A stretch of 64,000 nucleotides of DNA, from contig NC_007796.1 in assembly GCF_000013445.1 (NCBI RefSeq), positions 434,001 through 498,000 of the forward strand, written 5' to 3'. Under the pieces are notes generated by a model. That model made no database searches. It was not told the origin of the DNA and saw only the letters and a program-made list of their open reading frames with translations. Below are positions 27,180 through 36,708 of the stretch, piece by piece. A program made the translations under genes and the position numbers. Numbering within the stretch: position 1 is the stretch's first letter; the number at the start of each line of letters is the position of its first letter. The stretch comes from Methanospirillum hungatei JF-1. GTDB taxonomy: Archaea > Halobacteriota > Methanomicrobia > Methanomicrobiales > Methanospirillaceae.

Positions 27180-28610
27180 TTGAATGCCTTAGAAATACAT
27201 AATAATTATAAATATAATGATTATGAATGTAATTATATAAAATTTTATGGAAGACAGGATGAGTTATCACTGTTAACCATGCTCCATGAGAAGGCACCCT
27301 CATTTGCAGTCATAACCGGCCGGAGACGTATCGGAAAAACAGAACTTATTAAGGAATTTTTGAAAGGGAAGGATGGCATATACCTGTATGTTGATCCTCA
27401 CAAAAATATTGATATCCTGATTGCTGAATATACCTCATACATTCGAGAAGTCCTTTCCCTTCCTCAATATATCTCATTTCCAACTCCCGAAGCCTTTCTG
27501 GAATTTCTCTTTGGGATTGAAAGACCATTTATCGTAGTTTTTGATGAATTCCAACGTTTCTTAGACATTTATCCCGCTTTTATTTCACAGCTTCAGAACA
27601 TGTGGGATCTAAAGGGGAAAGAATCACATCTCTTTCTCATTGCTTCAGGTTCATCAGTCGGAATGATACAGAAGATCTTTATCGATACTAAAGCTCCTCT
27701 TTTCCGTCGGGCAGACTCAATTATCACCTTAAAGCCATTCCAGGCATCTGAATGCTTCTCCATTCTTGATGATCTTTGTGTCAACAACAGGGAAGAAAAA
27801 CTACGATTGTATCTCCTCTTTGGTGGAATAATCTATTATTATCACATACTTGAGAAATATGGTTGTCATTCTTTTGAAGAAGCCCTGGATAGAGTGATTC
27901 TGAGTAATCTCGCTCCTCTTTCTCAGGAGATGAGTGCCATGCTGATAGAAGAGTTTGGTGGGGGTCATACGACATACTACGAGATTCTTGGAGCACTTGC
28001 AGACGGGAGATCTACCCAGAAGACGATTGCAGATCTGACTCATATTGCTCCAAGTTCTCTCCCCCCATATCTCACCGAATTATCAGATATTCTTGGCATC
28101 ATTGAATACCGGGTGCCGGTAACTGAGGAGCGGTTCCATTCAAAAATGGGAAGATATCTCCTGAAAGATCCGTTTATCCGGTTTTATTGCAGGTATATCT
28201 ATCGGAATATGACTCTGTACCAACATGGAAGGTATGACCTCCTGAAACAAAAAATCCTGGATGAATGGAATGATTTTGCCGGATGGCAGGTTGAAGAGAT
28301 GGTCAGGGAATTATTGGTTCCCCGGCTTGCTACTGATTATGAACGGTTTGGATCCTGGTGGAACAGGCGGGGTGATGAGATTGATCTTCTTGCAATAGGG
28401 TCTGCTGGATCACTTGCTGTGGAGATAAAAAACCGGGAGCTGAGTTATGAAGATACGGAAATCATCCTGAAAAACCTTGAGGTGAAAACCGGTATGGTGA
28501 AGAGATTAACATATCCGGTAACCCTGGGCATAGCTGCAAGGACTGTAGAAGGGAGAGATATATTTACGAATAAAGGGGTTAAGGTTTTTGAACTGAATGA
28601 GTTAATCTGA
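27180..28610 (+). CDS. AAA_2-type ATPase with DUF234-like C-terminal domain
   Basis: 476 residues from a TTG at 27180; no in-frame ATG lies before FYGRQDELSLL, so the start is uncertain. Motifs: VITGRRRIGKTELIKEFL (Walker A), FIVVFDEFQRFLDIYP (Walker B), LFLIASGSSVGMIQKIF (sensor), then a winged-helix part (STQKTIADLTHIAPSSLPPY) and the DUF234 end LKDPFIRFYCRYI, WWNRRGDEIDLLA and LAVEIKNRELS, another PD-(D/E)XK-like core. This archaeal-type ATPase family has no settled function. It is co-directional with the DUF4143 ATPase gene 171 bp upstream. Confidence 0.9.
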   Translation: MNALEIHNNYKYNDYECNYIKFYGRQDELSLLTMLHEKAPSFAVITGRRRIGKTELIKEFLKGKDGIYLYVDPHKNIDILIAEYTSYIREVLSLPQYISFPTPEAFLEFLFGIERPFIVVFDEFQRFLDIYPAFISQLQNMWDLKGKESHLFLIASGSSVGMIQKIFIDTKAPLFRRADSIITLKPFQASECFSILDDLCVNNREEKLRLYLLFGGIIYYYHILEKYGCHSFEEALDRVILSNLAPLSQEMSAMLIEEFGGGHTTYYEILGALADGRSTQKTIADLTHIAPSSLPPYLTELSDILGIIEYRVPVTEERFHSKMGRYLLKDPFIRFYCRYIYRNMTLYQHGRYDLLKQKILDEWNDFAGWQVEEMVRELLVPRLATDYERFGSWWNRRGDEIDLLAIGSAGSLAVEIKNRELSYEDTEIILKNLEVKTGMVKRLTYPVTLGIAARTVEGRDIFTNKGVKVFELNELI

Positions 28611-28992
28611 TCCAGAAACCAGAGAGATCCATCGTGATTCATGAACAAACCCTGCATAGAGTTTTAAGGGTATTTATATCAGAATTAATATTGCCGAAAC
28701 TCTAATTATCTCCTGATGAAAAGAAAGAGTATCACATTAATCCTGCAGTCAGGTTTTTTCTGGGATGATGGAACAAACTGCAGGTTATGAGCTGAGAAAG
28801 TTGAATAATAATGATGGTTACCTTTCGTACATTCATTTTTCGAGAAGAGTAGGAAAAATACAGAAAATTAGGTGATACTCTTTCAAATATCAGTCATGGA
28901 TCATTGGAAAAGTGATAGAGCCGTTGATCATATCGTTTTTTGACCTTATACAGATCGGTAAGTTTTATCTAGTCATAATTTATTATAGATTA
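28611..28992. other. Intergenic region, 382 bp
   Basis: AT-rich spacer before the second IS1182-family element, which is inserted at its end. Nothing coding was recognised on either strand. The target ATTA duplication starts at 28989. Confidence 0.4.
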
Positions 28993-30734
28993 GAGGGTGT
29001 TGCATGACTAAAATTTGGAAAATTTTTGGTAAGTACTTTTTCTTATCAACATCTTTAGAAAATTGTCTCCGATCATTCTGCCCAAAGATGATAATGCATC
29101 GGACAATATTGAATAAGGTATTCTAATACCCACTCCCTTATTACAGATAATATGCCGCTTCTTTTGCAGGATCAGTTCTCTGAATTTCTTCAACTCCCCT
29201 CTTGAACAGACCTTCCGAAGATTCTGTGTTAAACAAATCAAACTCCATTCATCCTGACAATGTGATATTCCCCTTCTCTGCAATTTTCTTAAATTGCGAT
29301 TTTCTTTAATCCATCCAAATGCGGGTTCAACAATCGTTTTTCGTTGTGAATATGTCTTTTTGGCACCATACGGAGTCATTGTCACTTCCATAATCCCTTT
29401 AGCAATAGAAGCGGGTGTTGGAATATTATCATCTTGAATGAGATTTCTCGTACACCAATCACCAATAGATGCTAACGTTGGAATACTGCAAATGCCATCA
29501 AAAAGTTGATCGGAAATTCGTTCAAGTTCAAGTAAACTTCTCTCGAGGCCTCTAATACTGAAAATATCTGGTTCATGGCATGTAGAACAGAGAAATCCAA
29601 TATCCTGCTGTTTCATATACAGATAGTTTTCATAGCTCCAATAACCAGCATCAGTAAGTAAATTAAGATATTCAAGCGATAAGCCGGTTAATTGAGCAAT
29701 TTCCTCTAATCTTTCATAACATGGTTGAAGTAATCTGTAATCAACGGGTGAATTACTTAAAAACGGAACCAGAATATAGCCATCCTGGTTTACAATTATC
29801 TGGCCATTATATCCTTGAATACAACCAGGCCCACTTTTCATTATTGAACTATCAGGATCTGTAGTGTTTGCAAGACTTTGTTCATCAGGGTTTTTTGCAG
29901 GCTTTTTAGGTTTTCTACCTCGTTTCCTTTTTCCAGACTCTCTCTCCTCTTCCTCCCTTTGGGCAATCTTCTCTTCCTTTTTTTGGGATTTCTCCTTATG
30001 TTCAGCCTCAAGTCGTTCTTTTGCTTGAATGAATCGTTTTATCCTTTTTGAGTGAGTCTTAAAATCATCGGGAACCTCGTTACCTGATTTATCCGGGCCA
30101 TAAAGACGATCCTCGACATCATCTTTTTCTTGGACTTCCTTTAGATATTTTTGAATTTCTCCCTCAATCTTTTCATATGGCATGTTCGATCCAAGTGAAG
30201 CATTCGCCTTTAGTTTTGTTCCATCCAAGGCGAGAAGGACGTTATTGATTAATCCTGCTTCATTAAGGAGAGTCAATACTGGAATGAAAAGTTGTCCAAT
30301 AAAAGAACTGTTTTTCTTGATAAATCGCGAGATTGTGGAATGGTCTGGGAGAGAATTGCGGGTTACTATTCTAAATCCTACATCGTATCTGCATTTATTC
30401 TCTATTTGACGGCTTGAACGAACTCCATTAAAATATGAGTAAATGATCAAACCAGTCATTATTTCTGGATGATAAAATGCCGCACCTTGGCCGTCTTCCC
30501 GGTATTCCTTATATAATGGGGATAGGTCGAGAATTGAGATTAAATCAATTAATATATGACAGAAATCATCACTCGGAACCCAGTCTCTAATATCCTCAGG
30601 GAGAAGGTAAAGTTGTTCAAAATCCCGACCTATCGTATTATACATTGAGTATATGTTGGACGTACTAAGGTAAAGTACTTTTGATTGACCTTAGTTAAAA
30701 AATTATGGGGGGATCTGAGTTGTGCAACACCCTC
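28993..30734 (-). mobile_element. Second IS1182-family insertion sequence, 1742 bp, complete
   Basis: Terminal repeats GAGGGTGTTGCATGAC (left) and GAGGGTGTTGCACAAC (read inward from the right). Flanking direct repeat ATTA at 28989-28992 and 30735-30738. The transposase gene lies on the minus strand. It shares the terminal core GAGGGTGTTGCA with the element at 23114-24873, although the transposases differ clearly. It landed in non-coding sequence just before the beta-helix gene. Confidence 0.92.
29008..30645 (-). CDS. IS1182-family transposase
   Basis: 545 residues, ATG at 30645. Same layout as the other IS1182 transposase: N-terminal DUF772-like part (LDLSPLYKEYREDGQGAAFY, LPDHSTISRFIKK), DDE domain with LALDGTKLKANAS, a charged insertion (KEKSQKKEEKIAQREEEER, GKRKRGRKPKKP), LLTDAGYWSYENY and KTIVEPAFGWIKENR. 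A FLCSTCHEPD segment is a possible zinc site. The frame is intact. Confidence 0.93.
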   Translation of the reverse strand: MYNTIGRDFEQLYLLPEDIRDWVPSDDFCHILIDLISILDLSPLYKEYREDGQGAAFYHPEIMTGLIIYSYFNGVRSSRQIENKCRYDVGFRIVTRNSLPDHSTISRFIKKNSSFIGQLFIPVLTLLNEAGLINNVLLALDGTKLKANASLGSNMPYEKIEGEIQKYLKEVQEKDDVEDRLYGPDKSGNEVPDDFKTHSKRIKRFIQAKERLEAEHKEKSQKKEEKIAQREEEERESGKRKRGRKPKKPAKNPDEQSLANTTDPDSSIMKSGPGCIQGYNGQIIVNQDGYILVPFLSNSPVDYRLLQPCYERLEEIAQLTGLSLEYLNLLTDAGYWSYENYLYMKQQDIGFLCSTCHEPDIFSIRGLERSLLELERISDQLFDGICSIPTLASIGDWCTRNLIQDDNIPTPASIAKGIMEVTMTPYGAKKTYSQRKTIVEPAFGWIKENRNLRKLQRRGISHCQDEWSLICLTQNLRKVCSRGELKKFRELILQKKRHIICNKGVGIRIPYSILSDALSSLGRMIGDNFLKMLIRKSTYQKFSKF

Positions 30735-30803
30735 ATTATTATTTAATTATTTTGATATTTCGAAGGGACAGGTTTGCGAGTTATTCATGGGGAGAGTAGG
30801 GAT

Positions 30804-32552
30804 ATGTGTTTAAGGAATGTGATGATTACCACGTTTTTTTGCATCGGTTTGATTACAGGCATCTTTCATGTTTCAGCCCAATTAAGTGATTCAGGTATCT
30901 TTGGAGTTCAAAATATTGGAATACCGCTTATACCTGGTCATTCTGGTTCTGATTATATATTCATTGGTGATTATTCGGATGGGCAGATTCGGATCCTTGC
31001 TCCGGGTTTGTATTACTGCACAGATAATATGAGAACCACATCAGAAGACTATGCAATCCGACTCGAAAATCAGAGCGTTACACTGGATGGAAGTGGCCAC
31101 CAGGTCATGGGTTCTGGAGGATTTTGTGATGGTGTGCAAATCCTGCCAGAGAGTTATCAGTGTATTATTAGAAATTTCAGTCTGATTTCAGATTTTTACC
31201 ATGGTATTTATTCTGAAGGTGAATACGCATTCATACATAATAACACGATCAGAAATGCATCAGCCCATGGTATTCAATCAAGAGGAAATTATTCACAGAT
31301 ACATTTTAATACGGTTGAAGATACTGGTGATGTTTGTATCTTTTCATATGGTGATAATTCATCTTTATATCATAATTATGTCTTTCGGGGGAGGAACGGG
31401 ATATTAAATCATGGAAATCATGCAGATATCTCAAGGAACTATGCTATCAATAATTATCGATATGGGATTGCTGCTGGAGGTGTCTATGTAGGTCCTGATC
31501 CTGGTGATACAGGAAAAGGGTACTATACGATCATGAAGGATAATATTGCCCTCATGAATGGGTATAGTGGATTGATCAGCTACATGCCGCATGGGGTTGT
31601 TCACGACAATATTGCCATTCAGAATTCTCGAGCTGGAATAGATACAACAGCTCGTAGTAATAATACGACTCTTTCAGGAAATATGGTGGTGAACAATTCT
31701 CTCGGTATCAGGATATCTGACCAGGCACGAGACCTCATCGTACGACATAATCGTATCACCGCTCATACACAGGCTGACCTCTTTATTCTTCAGAATAACA
31801 GTTGTGGGTATGGTGCGATATTTGATAATTACTTTGGGAGCCTTGTGCATCTTGATGGAGCAGGGCATATAGAAAATATCACCTGGACAAATCCGAATGG
31901 ACCGACTCCAGGTAAAAACATCATATCAGGACCATTTATTGCAGGTAATTATTGGAGTAATCCTGATGGGAACGGCTGGTCTGATATCCAGGCTCCATCA
32001 GTGACCGGGTATTCGCAGGTTCCCTACGAGGTGAAGTCTGGCCAGGGTGTGTATGATACCGCTCCACTAGTCAGAATCGGTCATAATGTGTCATCTTTTG
32101 CTGATGAATGGACAATTATCCATCCCATTGGAAATATCACCTATCCCCGGTATTCAGATCCATACTATATAACACAGGCAAAACCCGGGGCTGTATTGAA
32201 TAATCTCCGGGTAGATGGATTTTTGAATGCATCGGCTCCTTCTTATACCTTTTCATCTATTGATCAGGATCATATCATAGAAACGAATGGCAGCCCTGAA
32301 CAGGATCAGGTTCATGTCCGGTTTACGTACTCACCCAGTGTTGGGAACTATCCTCTGAAAGTGCAATTTACTGATAATTCAATTGGAAGTCCGAATTCCT
32401 GGTACTGGCAGTTTGGTGATGGCAGTAATTCAACAGAGAAGGATCCGGAACATATATATATGATTCCTGGACGGTATTCGGTTTCACTCAGAGCGTTTAA
32501 TGATATAACTGGGGGTAATTCAGTCTGTAATAATTGTATTACCGTTCTATAG
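30804..32552 (+). CDS. Secreted parallel beta-helix protein with C-terminal PKD module
   Basis: About 582 residues from ATG 30804, chosen over the TTG at 30774. A signal peptide (VMITTFFCIGLITGIFHVSA) is followed by a NosD/right-handed beta-helix region of roughly 300 residues with repeated N-rich turns (HNNTIRNASAHGIQSRGNYS, NHGNHADISRNYAINNY, DNIALMNGYSGLISYM, HNRITAHTQADLFILQ). After residue 430 comes the shared tail: DEWTIIHPIGN, YYITQAKPGAVLNNLRVDG, then a PKD domain (YPLKVQFTDNS, SWYWQFGDG, RYSVSLRAFND) and a CNNCI ending. Surface or carbohydrate-binding/lyase-like protein; no catalytic residues could be assigned. The leader is 60-70 nt after the IS. Confidence 0.85.
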   Translation: MCLRNVMITTFFCIGLITGIFHVSAQLSDSGIFGVQNIGIPLIPGHSGSDYIFIGDYSDGQIRILAPGLYYCTDNMRTTSEDYAIRLENQSVTLDGSGHQVMGSGGFCDGVQILPESYQCIIRNFSLISDFYHGIYSEGEYAFIHNNTIRNASAHGIQSRGNYSQIHFNTVEDTGDVCIFSYGDNSSLYHNYVFRGRNGILNHGNHADISRNYAINNYRYGIAAGGVYVGPDPGDTGKGYYTIMKDNIALMNGYSGLISYMPHGVVHDNIAIQNSRAGIDTTARSNNTTLSGNMVVNNSLGIRISDQARDLIVRHNRITAHTQADLFILQNNSCGYGAIFDNYFGSLVHLDGAGHIENITWTNPNGPTPGKNIISGPFIAGNYWSNPDGNGWSDIQAPSVTGYSQVPYEVKSGQGVYDTAPLVRIGHNVSSFADEWTIIHPIGNITYPRYSDPYYITQAKPGAVLNNLRVDGFLNASAPSYTFSSIDQDHIIETNGSPEQDQVHVRFTYSPSVGNYPLKVQFTDNSIGSPNSWYWQFGDGSNSTEKDPEHIYMIPGRYSVSLRAFNDITGGNSVCNNCITVL

Positions 32553-32728
32553 TTGGATGATGCAGATGAGAGTCTTGCTATTCACCCATAATTTTTCTCA
32601 TGTTTTTGTTGTAATGTCTCTTTAATTTTGCATTAATTATGGATTTTTATCGCGAAAAGAATGAATTATTAATTGAAATCTCGATATGTGATAGATAATA
32701 TAATAATGTTATACATAGAAGAAAATGT

Positions 32729-34690
32729 ATGGATGGGCTACATTCAGGACTAATAAAGACAATAATCTGTGTGGGTTTAGTACTCCTTCTGGGAGGGCTC
32801 ATTCCTGTTATGGCTGAAGAACAGCCTGACCTGCATCATAAGATGTTTAATTCAGGAGTAAAAAGTTCGCTCTTTTTGGAAGACAGGGATGTAAATTACT
32901 CCCGAGAGAAGATACCGTCTGAAATGAGTAATTATGGTCCAAGAATGGAAACCCGGCAAGAAAATACTTCACTCTTTTCCACTGCCGGAATCCCGGTTGT
33001 AGAGCGGAACTGGCAGAGATCAGTAGGAGGATCAGATGATGAAGGGATCTGGTCCGTTCTTCATACAAATGATGGGGGATATCTAATTGGAGGGTATACA
33101 TATTCAACAGATGGGGATGTCACTGGAAACCATGGATGGGATGATGCCTGGATTGTGAAACTGGGTCCTGCCGGCAACCTTCTCTGGCAGAAATGTCTGG
33201 GCGGTACTGATTTTGACAGCGCACGTTCTACCATTCAGACTTCTGGTGGCGGATATTTAGTGACCGGATTTACGGATTCAAATGATGGTGATGTCTCCGG
33301 CAATCATGGCTGGTCAGACATGTGGGCTCTGAAAACCGATTCCTCAGGTAATCTGGTTTGGCAGAAATGCCTTGGTGGAACAGATGATGAGAGTTCTCGT
33401 TCGGTCATTGAGACTACTGATGGCGGGTATCTTCTTGCCGGATACACCTGGTCAGATGATGGGGATGTTTCAGGCAATCATGGGTTGTCTGATTATTGGA
33501 TTGTTAAAATCGATAACCTCGGCAATCTGATCTGGCAGAAGTGTTTTGGTGGTTCCGAATACGATCATGCATATTCAGTCATTGAGACATCTGACGGGGG
33601 ATACCTGGTTGCAGGATATTCGTATTCCACTGATGGCGATGTCTCCGAAAATCATGGCAACAGTGATTATTGGGTAATAAAGATTGATAAATCCGGTAAT
33701 CTGATCTGGCAGAAATGTCTGGGTGGTTCGGATTTTGAGTATGCACATTCAGTTATTGAGACATCTGACGGGGGATACCTGATTGCAGGATATTCGTATT
33801 CCAATGACGGCGATGTCTCCGAAAATCATGGCAACAGTGATTATTGGGTAATAAAGATTGATAAATCCGGTAATCTGATCTGGCAGAAGAGTCTAGGTGG
33901 ATCAGATGATGATCATGCATATTCAGTCATTGAGACTTCAGATGGCGGATATCTGCTTGCCGGATATTCCTGGTCAGATGATGGCGATGTCTCTGGAAAT
34001 CACGGATATGCTGACTATTGGGTAGTAAAACTTGATAATTCCGGTAATCTGATCTGGCAGCAATGCCTTGGTGGATCAGACTATGATGGTGCATATAGAG
34101 TAGTTCAAAATACTGATGGCAGATATTTTATTGGAGGTGATTCAGAATCAAATGACGGTGATGTTTCTGGAAATCATGGCTGGAGTGATATCTGGGTTAC
34201 ATTGGTCTCTCCAATGCATTCCATTTCCGCTTCGTCTGATCCTTGGTCGCTTGTCCATCCGTATGGGACAAAATCATATGTTGAAGGAACGAATGCACTG
34301 TATCTGACTCAGGGAAAACCTGGTGCCATCCTTGAAGATGTTCAGGTGGATGAGGTTTCACAGGGGAACATCTCACATTACACCTTTACTGATATCAATG
34401 ATACCCATTCGATTAATACAACTGGAACGCCTGTACCTGGCCAAATTCATGTGATATTTACTATCTCTCCACAATCCGGAAGTGTTCCTCTAACAGTCGA
34501 GTTCAATGATACTTCTATAGGAGGACCTTCATCTTGGTACTGGCAGTTAGGTGATGGAACGAGCTCTCCGTTACAGAATTTGACCCATACCTACACCATT
34601 CCAGGAACATACACGGTCTCTCTCCGGGCTTATAACAGTCAGACCGGTGGATATGGAGTATGTAATGATTGTATCCAGGTAAATTCTTAA
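32729..34690 (+). CDS. Secreted seven-bladed beta-propeller protein with C-terminal PKD module
   Basis: 653 residues, ATG 32729. Signal peptide (LIKTIICVGLVLLLGGLIPV MA), a short polar region, then seven repeats of 58 residues, each built as CLGGSDxD-AYSVIETSDGGYLLAGY-S-DGDVSGNHG-SDYWVVKID-SGNLIWQ. Seven such four-strand units are expected to close as a propeller. The repeats end near residue 495, followed by the shared tail (DPWSLVHPYGTKSYVEGTN, YLTQGKPGAILEDVQVDE, PKD with WYWQLGDG, and CNDCI). No enzyme residues could be assigned; a binding or adhesive surface protein is likely. Confidence 0.88.
   Translation: MDGLHSGLIKTIICVGLVLLLGGLIPVMAEEQPDLHHKMFNSGVKSSLFLEDRDVNYSREKIPSEMSNYGPRMETRQENTSLFSTAGIPVVERNWQRSVGGSDDEGIWSVLHTNDGGYLIGGYTYSTDGDVTGNHGWDDAWIVKLGPAGNLLWQKCLGGTDFDSARSTIQTSGGGYLVTGFTDSNDGDVSGNHGWSDMWALKTDSSGNLVWQKCLGGTDDESSRSVIETTDGGYLLAGYTWSDDGDVSGNHGLSDYWIVKIDNLGNLIWQKCFGGSEYDHAYSVIETSDGGYLVAGYSYSTDGDVSENHGNSDYWVIKIDKSGNLIWQKCLGGSDFEYAHSVIETSDGGYLIAGYSYSNDGDVSENHGNSDYWVIKIDKSGNLIWQKSLGGSDDDHAYSVIETSDGGYLLAGYSWSDDGDVSGNHGYADYWVVKLDNSGNLIWQQCLGGSDYDGAYRVVQNTDGRYFIGGDSESNDGDVSGNHGWSDIWVTLVSPMHSISASSDPWSLVHPYGTKSYVEGTNALYLTQGKPGAILEDVQVDEVSQGNISHYTFTDINDTHSINTTGTPVPGQIHVIFTISPQSGSVPLTVEFNDTSIGGPSSWYWQLGDGTSSPLQNLTHTYTIPGTYTVSLRAYNSQTGGYGVCNDCIQVNS
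33017..34203 (+). repeat. Tandem 174-bp coding repeats (propeller blades)
   Basis: Seven in-frame units of 174 bp. Unit boundaries are visible at the GGCAG(A)A(A)TG(T/C)CT(T/G)GG(T)GG motif near 33189, 33363, 33537, 33711, 33885 and 34059. Units four and five are almost identical over their last third, including the stretch around GGTAATAAAGATTGATAAAT. The high DNA identity points to recent duplication or homogenisation. Confidence 0.9.
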
Positions 34691-34724
34691 TCTTATATTT
34701 TATCGGTCCGTTTTAGAAAATTCT

Positions 34725-36461
34725 TCACGAATGCTGTTTTGTAATTTCAAATATACGAAAACCAATGTTGCCTATGCAGTATAGAATAAACATCTGAATT
34801 CTGGCTTGTGGATATTCCTGTTTCAGGTTTTCTCCATATCTAAGGATCTGCGATGTATCCTGTTCCTGAAGATCCAATGTTTCTAGTGGGATTTTCAGTT
34901 TTTTCCATTCAGTATTGGAATAGTATTTGAATTCAATAATCCATCTGAGGCCAGCAAACCGCTCATGATATTTCCCTACGAATTCGAGATCTGTTCTTCC
35001 CTGTGGATATGAACGCTCAATATTCCAGGTAAACCATGAAAAGAGGATCTGGCTGCAGAACGAATAAAAAGTTGTCCGGTAAAAATTTTCATTCACCTGG
35101 GTAAATATTGCTTCGGGAAGTTTCTTAATATAGAGTTCCCAGTATTTGGAAAAGAGCATGTGAAGATCCGGATTCCTTCCAAACTCCTCCTGCACTGCTC
35201 CATAATCTGTTGTTATATCCATATGGTTTATCTCATTGAAATATTCAACCATGATGGCCCGCATTGAAAGATTAGGCAATTCTAATCTGAATTCATCTTT
35301 TTTTGTCAGCATTCCAAGATAAAAGAATGAGATCGGGTAAAAGTTCCGTTCAAAGAACTGACTCATATTAAACTTAGATACGAGGAGATTTCTGTTATAC
35401 TGGATAGTGTCCTGCACCGTCAGTTCATGGACAAATTCCCCGGTCGTTTTCGGGTTACTACCAGTAATTCTTTTTACCCAGGATAAATCAGTTCGGAGGT
35501 TCAAATCGATAAGGTCTATTGGGATCTTCTGTTGCTCACATAGGAGATCTAGAAAATACATGAGCATGGTAGGATTATACAATTTTTCTCCTTCGGGATT
35601 CACAAAGGTATATCCGTTATATTGGTTTTTTATTGTCTCTTCTACCTGATCTCGCGAATCAGAAGGAAGGGAATAATCGTGAAATATCCTGTCAAGGAGA
35701 TGATTTACCTCTTCCTTGGTAAATCCAAGCATATGTTCAAAGGTTGGAGATAAGGTGATAAATTTTCCAATATTGTAACTGGAAGTCAGGTCATCGATGG
35801 TAATCGGAAGAACTCCGGTGATAAAAACATTGGAAATAGCTCCCGTTTGCCTGCCCGCTTTTAGTACTTTAAAGAATGTTCTAAAAAAACTGTCTCCGGA
35901 GGTTATCTCCCGATACAGATGGTCCTGGTGAGTCGTAATGAGCTGATTTACGAAATTGTCATATTCATCAATAATAACATACACCTGGATTGAATGCGTA
36001 ATGGCTATTTTATCCAACCATACAGATAAATTGGTGGAGGCGTTTCCTTCAGGTTGAACCGGTGGAAAGTCTTTTAATATATCTTCATAAGCAGACTGGA
36101 CACTGATGAGGAGTTCATTGCAATATCGATTAAAATTATGCTCAATTTCAGAAAAATTTTTTGAGATTGGAATCGTTGAAAAATCATATTTGAGGACAAT
36201 GAATGTATTGTGGGTATAAGTCGGGTTTTTTCCAATCCATGTGTGACCAAAAAGTGTTTGGAAACGCCCTGCTTCCTTTTTATCATAATAATAGTGAAGC
36301 ATTGAGCAGAGTAGGGATTTTCCAAATCTTCGTGGTCTTAAAAAAACCGGGTTGTTAACGCTTTCAAGGTCATATATATATTTAGTTTTATCGATAAAGT
36401 AATAGGAGCCATTAATAATTTCTGCATAATTCATCACACCGTAAGGGATTTTTTGTTTCAT
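34725..36461 (-). CDS. AAA-ATPase-like protein with C-terminal PD-(D/E)XK nuclease domain
   Basis: 578 residues; ATG 36461. Same architecture as 20346-22064: KIPYGVMNYAEIINGSYYFIDK, FLRPRRFGKSLLCSML (Walker A-like), VYVIIDEYDNFVNQLIT (Walker B), ITGVLPITIDDLTSSYNIGK (sensor), GRTDLEFVGKYHERFAGLRW and IIEFKYYSNTEW (nuclease core), ending YCIGNIGFRIF. It sits between two plus-strand surface-protein genes and reads against both. It is more diverged from the tandem pair at 20-25 kb than they are from each other. Function is not established. Confidence 0.88.
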   Translation of the reverse strand: MKQKIPYGVMNYAEIINGSYYFIDKTKYIYDLESVNNPVFLRPRRFGKSLLCSMLHYYYDKKEAGRFQTLFGHTWIGKNPTYTHNTFIVLKYDFSTIPISKNFSEIEHNFNRYCNELLISVQSAYEDILKDFPPVQPEGNASTNLSVWLDKIAITHSIQVYVIIDEYDNFVNQLITTHQDHLYREITSGDSFFRTFFKVLKAGRQTGAISNVFITGVLPITIDDLTSSYNIGKFITLSPTFEHMLGFTKEEVNHLLDRIFHDYSLPSDSRDQVEETIKNQYNGYTFVNPEGEKLYNPTMLMYFLDLLCEQQKIPIDLIDLNLRTDLSWVKRITGSNPKTTGEFVHELTVQDTIQYNRNLLVSKFNMSQFFERNFYPISFFYLGMLTKKDEFRLELPNLSMRAIMVEYFNEINHMDITTDYGAVQEEFGRNPDLHMLFSKYWELYIKKLPEAIFTQVNENFYRTTFYSFCSQILFSWFTWNIERSYPQGRTDLEFVGKYHERFAGLRWIIEFKYYSNTEWKKLKIPLETLDLQEQDTSQILRYGENLKQEYPQARIQMFILYCIGNIGFRIFEITKQHS

Positions 36462-36708
36462 GTTTTCATCAAATGTATATCTATGTGAGTTCCTGGTCTG
36501 GATCCATGCAGCTCTTTTTGTCTCAATTCATTTATAATTTGCCGGTAGGTTAGTGAGATTGGAATAATTCTGCCTCATTATTTCTATTATCTCTTGTATT
36601 ATTCCTATTTTTTATAGTTTTGCAAGAAAATCATTTTCATCGATATATTTATTAGATAGTATATTAAAAAACTCATTAATCTATATTTATTCAAGGGGGA
36701 GTAATGAA

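Noticed and set aside
33017-34203. Evenly spaced near-identical repeats that could be taken for a CRISPR array
   Set aside because: They are 174-bp in-frame coding units with no short-repeat/unique-spacer pattern.
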